In this document: piece after piece, positions 1-8,189 of the stretch | Position numbering within the stretch: position 1 is the stretch's first letter | Layout of the letters: each line of letters opens with the position of its first letter | Assembly: GCA_963668445.1 (NCBI GenBank) | Contig: OY764335.1 | Coordinates: forward strand, 806,001-870,000 | Direction of reading: 5' to 3' | Origin: Poriferisulfidus sp963668445 | Lineage (GTDB): Bacteria > Pseudomonadota > Gammaproteobacteria > Poriferisulfidales > Poriferisulfidaceae | Length of the DNA: 64,000 bases | Notes under the pieces: generated by a model | What the model was told of the DNA's origin: nothing | The model's database searches: none | The model's input: the letters and a program-made list of their open reading frames with translations, nothing else | Made by a program: the position numbers and the translations under genes

Positions 1-1463
1 GGGAAGCGCAGGCGCAAATCGTCGAAGCTGCGGCTGTGGCCGAAGCCGCGGATCGCGCCTTCGTGCCAGCCCCAATGTCCGGCCAGCACGGCGGCATAGT
101 TGCTGAGGTCGGGGTTGTCCATATCGAGCAGGTCGTTCCATTCTTGGCGCGCGTTGCGAAAATCCCGGTGGTAATAGAATTCGCGTGCTCGGGCGATGGG
201 CGCAGTGCGTTCCGCCATGCGCCGCTGCGGTTCGGTCAATGCCATCGTTCGGGCATTCATGGCATGCGGCTGCTGGATGCGTTCCGCGGCCAGAAAGCCA
301 TAGTAGCCTCGGGTTTTGGCCAGTTCTCCGTATTTGCGGCGGCTGGCATCGGCATCGCCCAATTTTTCCAGAGCGCGCGCCTGCCAGTATTCGCTCATGC
401 GTGTTTCGGTGTAGCCGTAAGGCAATTCCCGGGCGGCGTGCAGTACGCGCTTCCAGTCGTGTTCGCGCAGGGCGAGGCGCAGGCGCAGGCGGCGGAAATC
501 GTCGTCGCGCCGATTGAGCGGAATGTCTTCCATCATGAAGCGTGCCTGAGGATGCCCGACGCGTCCGGCGCCGAAGGCGATGCGGTAACGCAATTCCTGC
601 GCCCAAGCGGCATCGAAGATTTCGGCCTGCACGAATTTCTCCAGCCATTGCCGGGCGGCTCCCGGCTGCTTGCGAGCGAGGCGCGTAATGCCGTGCGCCG
701 CGATCATCTGAAAGTGCCGTTCATGCGATTTCAGGCGCGGATCCTTCAAATGGCGCTGCGGGTGGCGGTGCATTTTGATCCAGAGGTCGATCCAGACGCG
801 CTCTTGCTTGGGGAGGAAGCGTTTGAGGTAGCGCGCGAGGCGTGTGTTGCGTTGTTCCATGCTGAGTTGGATGCGCTGCCACACCAGTTCCTTGTTGAGG
901 CCACGCTTGCGAAACCATTGGAACAGCGGGTCGCAGATCTTGGGCCGCGACTTGCCGTGCAGCCAAATGGCGTGGATCAAGTGCTGCAAGGGCGCCGTTG
1001 GCGCTTTCAGACGGATATGGGCGCGGGCGTAGAGGCAATCCAAGCTGGCATTCTCGTGCGGCTTGTACATCGCGATCAGCCGGGCGTATTGGTGGCGTTT
1101 GAACAAGGCGGGCAGCCAGGCGCGCCGCAGCCGTCGGCTTAGATGGGAGCCTTCATGCTCGGCGATGAAGTCGGCGATGGCGGCATCGTGCGATCCACGC
1201 AGGCGGGCGACCAGATAGCGGTATTCCAAGTACGGCTTGAGCGGATACGCGTCGAGTTGCTGGAGCAGTTGCCGAAAGTGTTTGGAACGTCCTTTGCGCA
1301 GGGTCTGCAGGGCCTTGCCATAAAGCGCCCGCTGGGTTTCGAGGCGGGCGTCGTCTTGGGCGCTTGGCGCAGGCGTCGGCGCGGCAGCCAACAGTGCCAG
1401 AGCCAGTAGCGGCATCCAAAGCGTATACTGGATATTCCGACGGGCGGCGCGGGCGGCGTGCAT
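1..1463 (-). CDS. slt: Soluble lytic murein transglycosylase, N-terminal part (runs off window)
   Basis: Periplasmic enzyme that cleaves peptidoglycan glycan strands to 1,6-anhydro-muropeptides. Reading the minus strand from ATG at 1463 gives a hydrophobic signal segment, then a long alpha-helical region with Slt70-type phrases such as YPLKPYLEYRYL (about residue 70) and a helix-repeat array continuing to the window edge; this matches the superhelical U-domain of the Slt family. The catalytic lysozyme-like C-domain would lie outside the window, so activity cannot be judged. An alternative start at 1415 (Met-17) would still give a signal peptide and would remove the start-codon overlap with the small ORF on the other strand. 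The family is recognised from general sequence character, not from an active-site motif. Confidence 0.8.
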   Translation of the reverse strand, partial: MHAARAARRNIQYTLWMPLLALALLAAAPTPAPSAQDDARLETQRALYGKALQTLRKGRSKHFRQLLQQLDAYPLKPYLEYRYLVARLRGSHDAAIADFIAEHEGSHLSRRLRRAWLPALFKRHQYARLIAMYKPHENASLDCLYARAHIRLKAPTAPLQHLIHAIWLHGKSRPKICDPLFQWFRKRGLNKELVWQRIQLSMEQRNTRLARYLKRFLPKQERVWIDLWIKMHRHPQRHLKDPRLKSHERHFQMIAAHGITRLARKQPGAARQWLEKFVQAEIFDAAWAQELRYRIAFGAGRVGHPQARFMMEDIPLNRRDDDFRRLRLRLALREHDWKRVLHAARELPYGYTETRMSEYWQARALEKLGDADASRRKYGELAKTRGYYGFLAAERIQQPHAMNARTMALTEPQRRMAERTAPIARAREFYYHRDFRNARQEWNDLLDMDNPDLSNYAAVLAGHWGWHEGAIRGFGHSRSFDDLRLRF

Positions 1464-1692
1464 GTCAGACTGGGCTTGGATCATCGAATTGCCGCAATAT
1501 CGGCATGGCATGACATTGTTCGGGGTGCTGGCGATTCTGCCGGCGCTGGTGAGCGGCAACATGCTTCTTCACGAGGCGGAGCGGGCATGGCGCGGCACTG
1601 GCTTTTCGCGCTGGCGCATGCTGGCGGGGAACGCAGGCATTCTGGCGGTGAGCGTGGCAGTCATGGCGGCGGCGCTTTGGCAGTGGCTTTAG
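1462..1692 (+). CDS. Possible small two-helix membrane protein
   Basis: An open frame of 76 codons with two hydrophobic stretches (about residues 17-33 and 55-75) separated by a charged loop rich in Arg and Trp. Its ATG overlaps the divergent slt ATG in the palindrome CATG, and its stop overlaps the end of the convergent gene at 1689 by four bases. The membrane-like composition argues for a real gene, but no family is recognised and it could be a chance frame between two minus-strand genes. An internal ATG at 1509 is an alternative start. Confidence 0.35.
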   Translation: MSDWAWIIELPQYRHGMTLFGVLAILPALVSGNMLLHEAERAWRGTGFSRWRMLAGNAGILAVSVAVMAAALWQWL

Positions 1693-2816
1693 GCTTTGCG
1701 CAGCACGGCGAAGACGCCTTGGCGCGTGGCGTTTTCCTGCTCCAGTTCCGCTTGGATCCGGGAGGAATAGTGGTAGATCGGAATGTTCCGCTGCAGTTGC
1801 TGCGCCACGCGGCTGGAGTAGTGCGCGGGCGCTTCGAAACCGTCGGCCAGTTCGTTGCGCAAGGCGAGGCATTCTGGAGCGAGAATCAGATGGCCGCCAT
1901 GCGGCAGGCATTCCAGTGCCGCCTGCAGAGCCGGTTCTGCAGGCGATTCGAGGTACAGCACATCGCAAGGCCCGCCGGCCTCGGTGCGCCACTCGAGAGG
2001 GCCGTGGCGGTGCGTGGAACAGGCGAGGCCTACGGCTTGCAGGCCTGCGGCGTCTTCCCGGCTGCCGCAGACCCAAGCCTGCGTGACGCGGGTATAGGGG
2101 CTCAGCAGGCATTCCAGCGCAAGCAGTCCCGCATCTTCGCCCATGGCCGCCAAGCGCGTGGCCTTGCGGATGCCCCGGATCTCGCGGATGATCTGCTCGA
2201 CGACAGCATGCCGTTGCGCCAGGCGCCAGTGGCGGGCCGTTTCCGCAAGCCAGGCTGAGGCGGCCTCCTGATGGCCGTATTCCAACGCCTGCGCCAGCAG
2301 GCGGCGCGGCGCTTGCTGGAAGAGCCAGCGTGCCGTGCTCGGAATGACGGGAGGCCAGTGCCGTCCGACCCGCATGGACATGACGCCGTCGTTTTCGGCC
2401 CAGATGTTGCTGATGCCGATGAAGCGCGAGCGGCTGCGAAAAATGTTTTCCAGCGAACTGCGGCACCATAAGCCTTTTTCGCGCGCCTGCATTTCCGGAT
2501 AGACCGGCAGGATGATGGCGCCTTCGGGCCTGATTAGTTCCAGCAGATGGCGCAGGAATGCGGCGCCCCAGTTGTTGGCGAACAGTGGGAAGCTGATGCC
2601 GATGAAGATGCGGTCGAGCGAATGCCGCGGGAACGGATGAAACAGGTTGCCTACCGTTTCGGTGCCCGGGTCGGCGGCAAAATGCGTTGCATCCGGCGTG
2701 AAGCTCCGGATGTCGTCGTCGGGCCTAATTTGGTTGTGCTTGTCGCGTTGCTCGCTGAAGTAGTATTCGAGATCTTCCTCAATGTCTTCCCGGGAGCGAT
2801 GCAGGGCGATGTCCAT
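1689..2816 (-). CDS. Hypothetical protein, methyltransferase-like fold possible
   Basis: 375 residues, soluble, no signal peptide. I do not recognise the family. Two segments (around residues 85-110 and 290-320) have the pattern of a hydrophobic strand, a helix and a GG or PEG turn followed by another strand (for example RPEGAIILPVYPE and HGGHLILAPE), as in Rossmann-like SAM-dependent methyltransferases, but no clear SAM-binding GxGxG is seen. The gene follows the 2829-3245 gene by 12 bases on the same strand, so the two are probably cotranscribed. Codon use is like the core genes around it. Confidence 0.7.
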   Translation of the reverse strand: MDIALHRSREDIEEDLEYYFSEQRDKHNQIRPDDDIRSFTPDATHFAADPGTETVGNLFHPFPRHSLDRIFIGISFPLFANNWGAAFLRHLLELIRPEGAIILPVYPEMQAREKGLWCRSSLENIFRSRSRFIGISNIWAENDGVMSMRVGRHWPPVIPSTARWLFQQAPRRLLAQALEYGHQEAASAWLAETARHWRLAQRHAVVEQIIREIRGIRKATRLAAMGEDAGLLALECLLSPYTRVTQAWVCGSREDAAGLQAVGLACSTHRHGPLEWRTEAGGPCDVLYLESPAEPALQAALECLPHGGHLILAPECLALRNELADGFEAPAHYSSRVAQQLQRNIPIYHYSSRIQAELEQENATRQGVFAVLRKA

Positions 2817-2828
2817 GGCGGGTACGGG

Positions 2829-3245
2829 TCACAGGACCAGCGTGTCAGGCCGGTCGTAATGCGCCAGAATATGCTCGCATAAGGCCTGCGTCCAGTCTGG
2901 CCCCGGCTTGGAAGATGCCCCGCCGCTGATGTCGGCCCGGCTGCGCGACAAATCGGAGCCGGGGTCTTCCAGTAGCGCGTCGCAGCGCGTCAGCACGGCG
3001 GTGGCTTCGCGTCGGTAGATGTCTTCAAAGACGGCGGAGATGACCCGGTTGATGTGCGGCAGGCGGGTGATGCCAAGGCTGGCGCAAACCCGTTCGGTGA
3101 GGCCGATGATGGAGCCGTTGACGTATGGATCCTGTTGCATGGCAGTCGGGACGTTTCCCAAATCGTCTTGGACCGGGGCCAAGCAGGGCGAGAGCAGGGC
3201 AAGGGCCAGCTGGCGAGCTTTGACGATGCGGGGCTTGAGGAACTC
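2829..3245 (-). CDS. Hypothetical protein upstream of the 1689-2816 gene
   Basis: A soluble protein of about 138 residues from ATG at 3245; an earlier in-frame ATG at 3326 would add 27 residues but would place the start under the presumed promoter of the divergent cytochrome genes. No motif or family is recognised. The C-terminal half is rich in Asp, Ser and Arg and probably partly flexible. It lies 12 bases ahead of the next minus-strand gene, suggesting a two-gene unit of unknown function. Confidence 0.55.
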   Translation of the reverse strand, partial: EFLKPRIVKARQLALALLSPCLAPVQDDLGNVPTAMQQDPYVNGSIIGLTERVCASLGITRLPHINRVISAVFEDIYRREATAVLTRCDALLEDPGSDLSRSRADISGGASSKPGPDWTQALCEHILAHYDRPDTLVL

Positions 3246-3311
3246 CATAAATGCGCGGAACTGCGGCGCCGGCCCCTTAATTTTAGCAATCCATCGGTTG
3301 GCAGCTAATGT

Positions 3312-3317
3312 TATAAT
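3312..3317 (+). promoter_or_regulatory. Candidate -10 box for the cytochrome pair
   Basis: A perfect TATAAT lies 47 bases before the ATG at 3364. No convincing -35 element is seen at 16-18 bases spacing, so this is a weak prediction based on position and consensus only. Confidence 0.35.
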
Positions 3318-3363
3318 GTGCGGCATCGACGGATGCTGCTGCCGATCGCTTTACCTTACTCCA

Positions 3364-3687
3364 ATGCACGGACGCGCATTTTTTTCGGCAATCGCGTTGC
3401 TGGGTGGCCTGATGACGGGAAGCGCGGCGGCCGATGAGGCCAGCGTCGAGCGGGGCCGGACCTTGTCCGGGACCTGTCTTGGCTGCCATGGCGTGCCCAG
3501 CTACACCAATGTCTACCCGTCGTACCGTGTGCCGAAGCTCGGCGGCCAGCATGTGGAATATATCGTGGCCGCTCTGATGGCGTATCGCTCCGGCGAGCGG
3601 CAGCACGCCACCATGCAGGCGCAAAGCGTGCGCTTGTCCGACGAGCAGATGCGCGATATTGCAGCCTATCTGGCCTCCCTCCAATGA
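3364..3687 (+). CDS. Monoheme c-type cytochrome, c4-like domain (first of two)
   Basis: 107 residues. A signal peptide (hydrophobic core AIALLGGLMTGSAAA) exports it to the periplasm, and CLGCH (about residue 38) is the heme c attachment site with His as an axial ligand. The later ATMQAQS region holds a likely axial Met, followed by LSDEQMRDIAAYLASLQ, the C-terminal helix typical of cytochrome c4/c5 domains. The stop overlaps the start of the second cytochrome (ATGA, 3684-3687), so the two are translationally coupled. Probable role: small electron carrier between the respiratory chain and a terminal oxidase or sulfur enzyme. The start was chosen because it gives a proper signal peptide; no clear ribosome binding site is seen. 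Confidence 0.85.
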   Translation: MHGRAFFSAIALLGGLMTGSAAADEASVERGRTLSGTCLGCHGVPSYTNVYPSYRVPKLGGQHVEYIVAALMAYRSGERQHATMQAQSVRLSDEQMRDIAAYLASLQ

Positions 3688-4046
3688 AGCGTTCTTGGCT
3701 TCCGTCCCGTGTCGGCGCTGCGGCGTTGCTAAGCGTGTGCGTTGCTGGTGCGGCGTTCGGCGCCGGCAATCCGGAACGTGGCCACGAGAAGTCCCTGAGT
3801 TGCCAGGCCTGCCATGGGCCGGACGGCAACAGCCCTGTGCCGACCTTCCCCAGGATTGCCGGGCAGCATCAGGACTACCTGCTGCGCAGCCTGCTGGACT
3901 ACAAGGCGGGGGTGCGCACCAACGCGATCATGGCTGCGATTGTGGTGCCGCTGACGGAGCAGGATATGGAGGATCTGGCGGCGTATTATGCGCGCCAGGA
4001 TGGCTTGCGCTCAATCGATGCCGGCCGCACCCGCGGCACGCCCTGA
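3684..4046 (+). CDS. Monoheme c-type cytochrome, c4-like domain (second of two)
   Basis: 120 residues with an N-terminal signal peptide (KRSWLPSR then a hydrophobic core ending near AFGA) and CQACHGPDGNS, a textbook heme-binding site of the cytochrome c4 type. PRIAGQHQDYLL and a likely Met ligand in NAIMAAIVV follow, then a C-terminal helix DMEDLAAYYARQDGL. It looks homologous to its upstream neighbour; together they resemble the N- and C-terminal halves of a diheme cytochrome c4, here encoded as two separately exported proteins with overlapping ATGA. Periplasmic electron transfer is the expected role. The convergent bolA gene ends two bases away. Confidence 0.87.
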   Translation: MKRSWLPSRVGAAALLSVCVAGAAFGAGNPERGHEKSLSCQACHGPDGNSPVPTFPRIAGQHQDYLLRSLLDYKAGVRTNAIMAAIVVPLTEQDMEDLAAYYARQDGLRSIDAGRTRGTP

Positions 4047-4048
4047 AT

Positions 4049-4288
4049 TTACGATGCCGCTGCGTGTTCGTCCGGCGTGACCGGACGGATGCTCAGCGCA
4101 TGCAACGAACCGTCCGCAATGTGGGCGCGGACGGCGCCATACACCATCTGATGGCGCTTCACGGGGGCTACGCCCGCGAAGGATGGGCTGACGACCGTCG
4201 CTTCGAACTTGCCTTCGTTGCCGCTGACAGCGACCTGCGCATCCGGGATGCAGGTTTCAATCAGAGTTTGGATTTGCTGTGCATCCAT
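4049..4288 (-). CDS. BolA/IbaG family protein
   Basis: 79 residues, the usual length of the short IbaG-like BolA proteins. The sequence has the family pattern: an N-terminal helix (LIETCIPDAQVAVSG), a beta strand FEATVVSPSF, then KRHQMVYGAVRAHI corresponding to the conserved RH(R/Q)xVY helix. These proteins act in the cytoplasm with monothiol glutaredoxins in iron-sulfur cluster trafficking; some also bind DNA. Convergent with the cytochrome pair and divergent from the persulfide dioxygenase gene; the 118-base gap towards 4407 holds both promoters. Confidence 0.9.
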   Translation of the reverse strand: MDAQQIQTLIETCIPDAQVAVSGNEGKFEATVVSPSFAGVAPVKRHQMVYGAVRAHIADGSLHALSIRPVTPDEHAAAS

Positions 4289-4406
4289 GGAGTGGCCGCC
4301 TTGCGGGCAAGAGGTTCGGTGCGCCTATGTTACAAGGTTCCGAGCTTATACGGTAAGATGGGCGCGTTCTGCCCTTAAAGCGTCGTCGCCCGGCACCTCG
4401 CCCGCC

Positions 4407-5159
4407 ATGATTTTCAAGCAGCTGTTCGAACCGGAATCCTGCACATACACCTACCTTCTCGGCTGTCCGCAAACCGGCGAGACCGTGCTGATCGATCCGG
4501 TGCTGGAGACCGCGGAGCGCGATTTAGAAGTATTGCGCCGGATGGGGCGCCGGGTGACGTGCGTGCTGGAAACGCACATCCATGCCGATCATATCACCGG
4601 AGCTTGCAAGCTCAAGTCGCTTACCGATTGCAAGATTGCCGGGCCGGCGATGGACGGGTTGCCGTGCCGGGACATCGGGATTCGCGAAGGCGAGTCGCTA
4701 CGCATCGGCACATTGGAGCTGCACCCGCTGTTCACGCCCGGGCACACGGACGCGCATCATGCCTATCTGCTGCGAAGCTCCGCGCAGGATTGGCTGTTCA
4801 CCGGCGATGCCTTGCTGATCGACGCGTGCGGACGGACCGATTTCCAGTCTGGAGATGCCGCGACGCTCTACCGCTCCATCCGGGACAAATTCTTCACACT
4901 TCCGGACGATACGCTGGTGTATCCGGCGCACGATTACGAGGGGCGCTTCGTGTCCACGATCGCGCAGGAGAAGACGCGCAATCCGCGCTTGAAGGATGAT
5001 CGCAGCGAAGCGGAATTCGTGGCCTTGATGCAGGGCTTGGACCTGCCGCATCCGGCAAAGATGGAGATTTCCATCCCCGGCAATCAGCAGTGCGGGCAAT
5101 GCCCGGACAATCCTCCTCCGGAGCTCAGGCGCCTGTGTGCGCCGCACGAACAGGGCTGA
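4407..5159 (+). CDS. Persulfide dioxygenase, ETHE1/SdoA-like metallo-beta-lactamase-fold protein
   Basis: 250 residues. THIHADH (His57, His59, Asp61, His62) is the metal-binding HxHxDH motif; further ligands are in FTPGHTDAHH and FTGDALLIDACGRTDFQSGD, the last being characteristic of ETHE1-type persulfide dioxygenases, which use one Fe(II) to oxidise glutathione persulfide to sulfite and glutathione. The C-terminus contains CGQCP, an unusual Cys pair not needed for family catalysis. The ATG at 4407 was preferred over upstream in-frame starts because the protein then begins exactly at the usual MIFKQLFE start of the family. A role in sulfide detoxification or oxidation fits the adjacent c-type cytochromes, but that link is inference. 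Confidence 0.9.
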   Translation: MIFKQLFEPESCTYTYLLGCPQTGETVLIDPVLETAERDLEVLRRMGRRVTCVLETHIHADHITGACKLKSLTDCKIAGPAMDGLPCRDIGIREGESLRIGTLELHPLFTPGHTDAHHAYLLRSSAQDWLFTGDALLIDACGRTDFQSGDAATLYRSIRDKFFTLPDDTLVYPAHDYEGRFVSTIAQEKTRNPRLKDDRSEAEFVALMQGLDLPHPAKMEISIPGNQQCGQCPDNPPPELRRLCAPHEQG

Positions 5160-5163
5160 TCGC

Positions 5164-5631
5164 CTACCAGCGGAACTTGCCCCACAGGTTCGGGTTGGCC
5201 CAGTGGCGGCTGTTGAGCCAGTCGGGGGTCTTTTTATAGGTTCGCGCATCGAAGCGGTTCAGCCCCCACGCCTGTCCGCCTTTTCGGCACACAGCCTCGC
5301 ACTGCAGGCCTAGTGCGCCCATACGTCGCGCTTGCTCGACAGCGTCGCCAGGATGCGCGACGAAAAATTCCTGCAGAAGCAGGTCCCGCAGGCGGGCGAT
5401 GACGGCATCCAACCGGTCGGCAGCGAGCCACGGTGTTACCAGCAGGGCGCAAGCCTGGCGCGGCAGGCTTGCACCGTTCAAGACCTCTCGGGCCGACAGC
5501 GTGGCCGCAATCCAGTCGAACGCCGGTGGTGCTGGCGCATCCGCTATCAGCAACAGGTCGCGGTTGCCGGCGGAGCGTCGTACCCGCGCCAGCAATTCCG
5601 GCGGACAGTCCGGCGCGGCACTAAGCGGCAT
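5164..5631 (-). CDS. Small conserved hypothetical protein (DUF6231-like)
   Basis: 155 residues ending in a Trp- and Asn-rich tail (TPDWLNSRHWANPNLWGKFRW) that resembles a family known from pseudomonads as DUF6231; function unknown. The first two-thirds has a Rossmann-like alternation (LLLIADAP, ACALLVTPW) suggesting a degenerate nucleotide- or SAM-binding fold. Its ATG lies within the end of rnd (11-base overlap), so it is the second gene of an rnd operon. The assignment to the DUF is from memory of the tail motif and is not certain. Confidence 0.7.
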   Translation of the reverse strand: MPLSAAPDCPPELLARVRRSAGNRDLLLIADAPAPPAFDWIAATLSAREVLNGASLPRQACALLVTPWLAADRLDAVIARLRDLLLQEFFVAHPGDAVEQARRMGALGLQCEAVCRKGGQAWGLNRFDARTYKKTPDWLNSRHWANPNLWGKFRW

Positions 5632-6733
5632 CGAGCGCCTCTTGCAGCGCCAGTCCGATCTGGTCGCGGCGCCAGCCTTGCAGCAATGCCGGATTCGGCC
5701 GCCTCTGCACGAGTTCCGCCAGCATGGCCCGAGTCGCGAGCAGTTCCGGAGCCATGTCCAATTCGCTGGCGACTTTGCGGGCCACGGCCATCAATTGCCG
5801 AATCTTGGCTTGCTGCGCGATGCGTTCTTCGCGGGTGGGAGTGGATAGTTTCGGCGGCATCTGATCGTGGGTCTGCTCCAGGGCGGCCCATAGTTCGCTT
5901 TGCACTTTGCGGGGCACGGCATTGCCGATCAGCCGGTTGAAGTCGTTTCGGGTACGGGGCAATGCGCGCGTCAGATCGATCAGGATCTCATCCGCAGCGA
6001 TGCGCGGTCGCGCGCGGTCGAGGCGCCGGGCCGTCAGTTCCCTCCAGCGGGCTAACGCCTTCAGGATATGCGAGCGCGAGGCAAGCAGATGGCGTTCAGG
6101 CACGCGGATGCGCCGCCAAGCCTCATCCGGGTCTGGAATCCAAGCGGCGGGCGTCAATGCCTGCGCCATCTCTTCGTGCAGCCAGCCCAGCCTTCCGCAA
6201 CGCTCTAGCGCGTCCGACAAGTGCTGGTAGATGGGTGCCAGATGCACGACGTCCAGCACGGCGTATTCCAGTTGGGCCGGCGTCAGCGGACGGCGGTCCC
6301 AGCGGCTACGGGTTTGCGATTTGTCCAGCGCAATACCCAATTGCTGTTTCACCATAGCGGAGTAGCTGGTCTGGAAGCCGCGTCCCAGAAGCCCCCATGC
6401 GACTTGGGTATCGAAGACATTGCCGGGAATAAGGTCGAAGTCGTGGTGCAAGATTTCCACGTCTTGCAAGCAGGCGTGCAGCACGCTGATGCAGGCGGGG
6501 TCGCGCAGCCGTGCGACTAGCCCCGACAAGTCCAAGCCGGCTTGGGCATCGATCAGCGCATGGCGCGTCCCATCCGAAACTTGTATCAGGCACAAGATCG
6601 GGTAGTAGGTGGAGGTGCGCAGGAATTCGGTGTCCAGCGTCAGCCAAGGCGCGTGCACGGTGGCTGCGAGGAAATCCTCCAGCGTGTTTTGCCGGTCGAC
6701 CCACGCATAATCGGGAAGGCATGAACGTAGCAT
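5621..6733 (-). CDS. rnd: Ribonuclease D
   Basis: 370 residues from ATG at 6733. A DEDD-family 3'-5' exoribonuclease used in tRNA 3'-end maturation. WLTLDTEFLR near residue 30 carries the first Asp-Glu pair (DTE), HACLQDVEIL the second acidic site, and the YAVLDVVHL motif the third, with its Tyr marking the DEDDy class. The C-terminal region around residues 200-370 contains HRDC-like helices (LLASRSHILKALARWRELTARRLDRARPR) that bind RNA. An in-frame ATG 18 codons upstream is less likely because family members begin shortly before the exonuclease core. Followed by, and overlapping, the small DUF6231-like gene. Confidence 0.92.
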   Translation of the reverse strand: MLRSCLPDYAWVDRQNTLEDFLAATVHAPWLTLDTEFLRTSTYYPILCLIQVSDGTRHALIDAQAGLDLSGLVARLRDPACISVLHACLQDVEILHHDFDLIPGNVFDTQVAWGLLGRGFQTSYSAMVKQQLGIALDKSQTRSRWDRRPLTPAQLEYAVLDVVHLAPIYQHLSDALERCGRLGWLHEEMAQALTPAAWIPDPDEAWRRIRVPERHLLASRSHILKALARWRELTARRLDRARPRIAADEILIDLTRALPRTRNDFNRLIGNAVPRKVQSELWAALEQTHDQMPPKLSTPTREERIAQQAKIRQLMAVARKVASELDMAPELLATRAMLAELVQRRPNPALLQGWRRDQIGLALQEALDAA

Positions 6734-6778
6734 GCAGCCAGTATAATAGAAAGAAGCTGCGGAGTCGTTCGAGTTCCC

Positions 6779-7045
6779 ATGCCGCATTTGCTTAGAGCTG
6801 TTCTGCTACTGATTCTGGCTGCCGGGGCTAGCCCGTGGCACGGGTTGGCGGACGATGCGATCATGCTTGAAGATGCTGCGGCGCCGCGAGCCGAGGCTCC
6901 CGATGATGCGGCAGCGGCGGTGCCTGTTGCGCCACCAAAGCCGGAAAATCCCAGTGCTTCCGCCATGCCGCCGGACGAAGAACTGGCGGCCATGCCGTAC
7001 GTCTACCCGCTCCTGCGCAAGCGCTTGATGCCGGAGATGCGCTGA
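6779..7045 (+). CDS. Small exported Ala/Pro-rich protein of unknown function
   Basis: 88 residues: a signal peptide (LLRAVLLLILAAGASP) followed by an Ala-Pro-Asp-Glu-rich disordered stretch and a short conserved-looking end with YVYPLLRKRLMPEM. No family is recognised. It begins 45 bases from the divergent rnd and is followed eight bases later by the anchored TPR-like protein, so both may form one envelope-related operon. Confidence 0.6.
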   Translation: MPHLLRAVLLLILAAGASPWHGLADDAIMLEDAAAPRAEAPDDAAAAVPVAPPKPENPSASAMPPDEELAAMPYVYPLLRKRLMPEMR

Positions 7046-7053
7046 ATTCCGCC

Positions 7054-7677
7054 ATGACGCTTCGCACGAACACACGCACATTCAGCCACTTGGCGATCGT
7101 GGCCTTAATCGCATTGCTGCTTTGGCTGGGCTGGCGTCTGGACTACGACTTGGGCTGGTTGCTTGAGCCGCAGACGGAGTCGATGTTCGCGCCGGAGGAT
7201 TTGCCGCCGCTGGTGGTGCCCGAAGAGGTGCAAGAGCCGCCAGAAGCTGCAGATGCAGTCGTGGAGCCGGAGCCGGAGGAGCAGCCTGTGCCGCCGCTGG
7301 AGCCGGTGCTGGAACCTCCCGTAGAATCCGTATCAGCGTCCCTTGCGGAGCAGGCGCCTGAACCAGCCCCAGAATCGACCGCTGCTTTGCAGGAGGCAGC
7401 CGATCCTGATGCCGTGGCTTTATTCGAGGCATGGGCGCGAGCGCGCCAGTTGCTGCGCCAGCGCGATTTGGCCGGTGCGGAGGTGGCCTATTTGGAATTG
7501 ACGGAACGCTGGCCCAAGCACCCGGATATAATCGGAGAACTGGGCAACGTGTACATGCTTCTGGGCGAGCAGGCATCGGCGCGGGCGGCATTCCAGCGGG
7601 CGCGGGAACTGCTCGAACCCATGGGGCCGTCGTTGCAGTTGGAATCTGTAACCCGTTGGCTGGAGCAGAGCGAATAA
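7054..7677 (+). CDS. Inner-membrane anchored TPR-like protein
   Basis: 207 residues. One transmembrane helix at residues 13-26 (AIVALIALLLWLGW), then about 90 residues of Pro/Glu/Val-rich low complexity that could span the periplasm, then a C-terminal helical pair with TPR spacing (ARQLLRQRDLAGAEVAYLELTERWPKHPD and GELGNVYMLLGEQASARAAFQRARELLEP). This architecture suits a scaffold in the cell envelope; the convergent mreBCD cluster next to it may or may not be related. Function is not known from sequence. Confidence 0.75.
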   Translation: MTLRTNTRTFSHLAIVALIALLLWLGWRLDYDLGWLLEPQTESMFAPEDLPPLVVPEEVQEPPEAADAVVEPEPEEQPVPPLEPVLEPPVESVSASLAEQAPEPAPESTAALQEAADPDAVALFEAWARARQLLRQRDLAGAEVAYLELTERWPKHPDIIGELGNVYMLLGEQASARAAFQRARELLEPMGPSLQLESVTRWLEQSE

Positions 7678-7688
7678 GCTAAGCTTCT

Positions 7689-8189
7689 TCAGGAAATGCT
7701 TCGATCGTTTTCGATCTGCCGTTGCAGGGGCGCGAACAGCAGGCACAGAAGCGGCCAGACCAGCAAGCTGGACAGCCAGCTGTACCAATGCTCCAGTCCG
7801 GGGTTGAATTGGAAGAAGAGCAGCGATGCGAGGTGCAGGTAGGCCAGATGGCCCGCCAGCAGCAGGCTGGCCGGAAAGATTTTTTGCAGAGGGCCGGATA
7901 ATTGCAAGGTGCGGTGGAAGCGTGCGGACAAAAACGCCACCGTACAATAGCTGACGACATGCACGCCAAGCCAGCTGCCGGCAAGCAGGTCGCTGAGGAG
8001 GCCGAACAGCCACGCGAGCGCGAAGCCGATTTTTCCCGGGTAGGCGAAGCACCAGTAGATTAGCGTGGCGGTGAGCCAGCGCGGCTGCCATGGCGCGAGC
8101 CATTCCGGCATGGGCCAGACTTCCAGTACGGCGGCCAGGGTCAAGGTGGCGACCGCGAATAGGTTCAATTGCCAAGTATTAGGGAGCAT
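7689..8189 (-). CDS. mreD: Rod shape-determining protein MreD
   Basis: 166 residues from ATG at 8189, overlapping mreC by 11 bases. A polytopic inner-membrane protein with five predicted hydrophobic segments and the family start MLPNTWQLNLFAVATLTLAAVL; RWLTATLIYWCFAYPGKIGFALAWLFGLLSDLLAGSWLG is typical of MreD. It forms part of the elongasome that links MreB filaments to lateral wall synthesis. Third gene of mreB-mreC-mreD on the minus strand. The longer open frame upstream is simply the mreC overlap and was not used. Confidence 0.92.
   Translation of the reverse strand: MLPNTWQLNLFAVATLTLAAVLEVWPMPEWLAPWQPRWLTATLIYWCFAYPGKIGFALAWLFGLLSDLLAGSWLGVHVVSYCTVAFLSARFHRTLQLSGPLQKIFPASLLLAGHLAYLHLASLLFFQFNPGLEHWYSWLSSLLVWPLLCLLFAPLQRQIENDRSIS

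Noticed and set aside
36..1142. Long plus-strand open frame at the left edge
   Set aside because: It is antisense to the slt gene, which shows clear lytic transglycosylase character on the minus strand; the frame is open only because of high GC.
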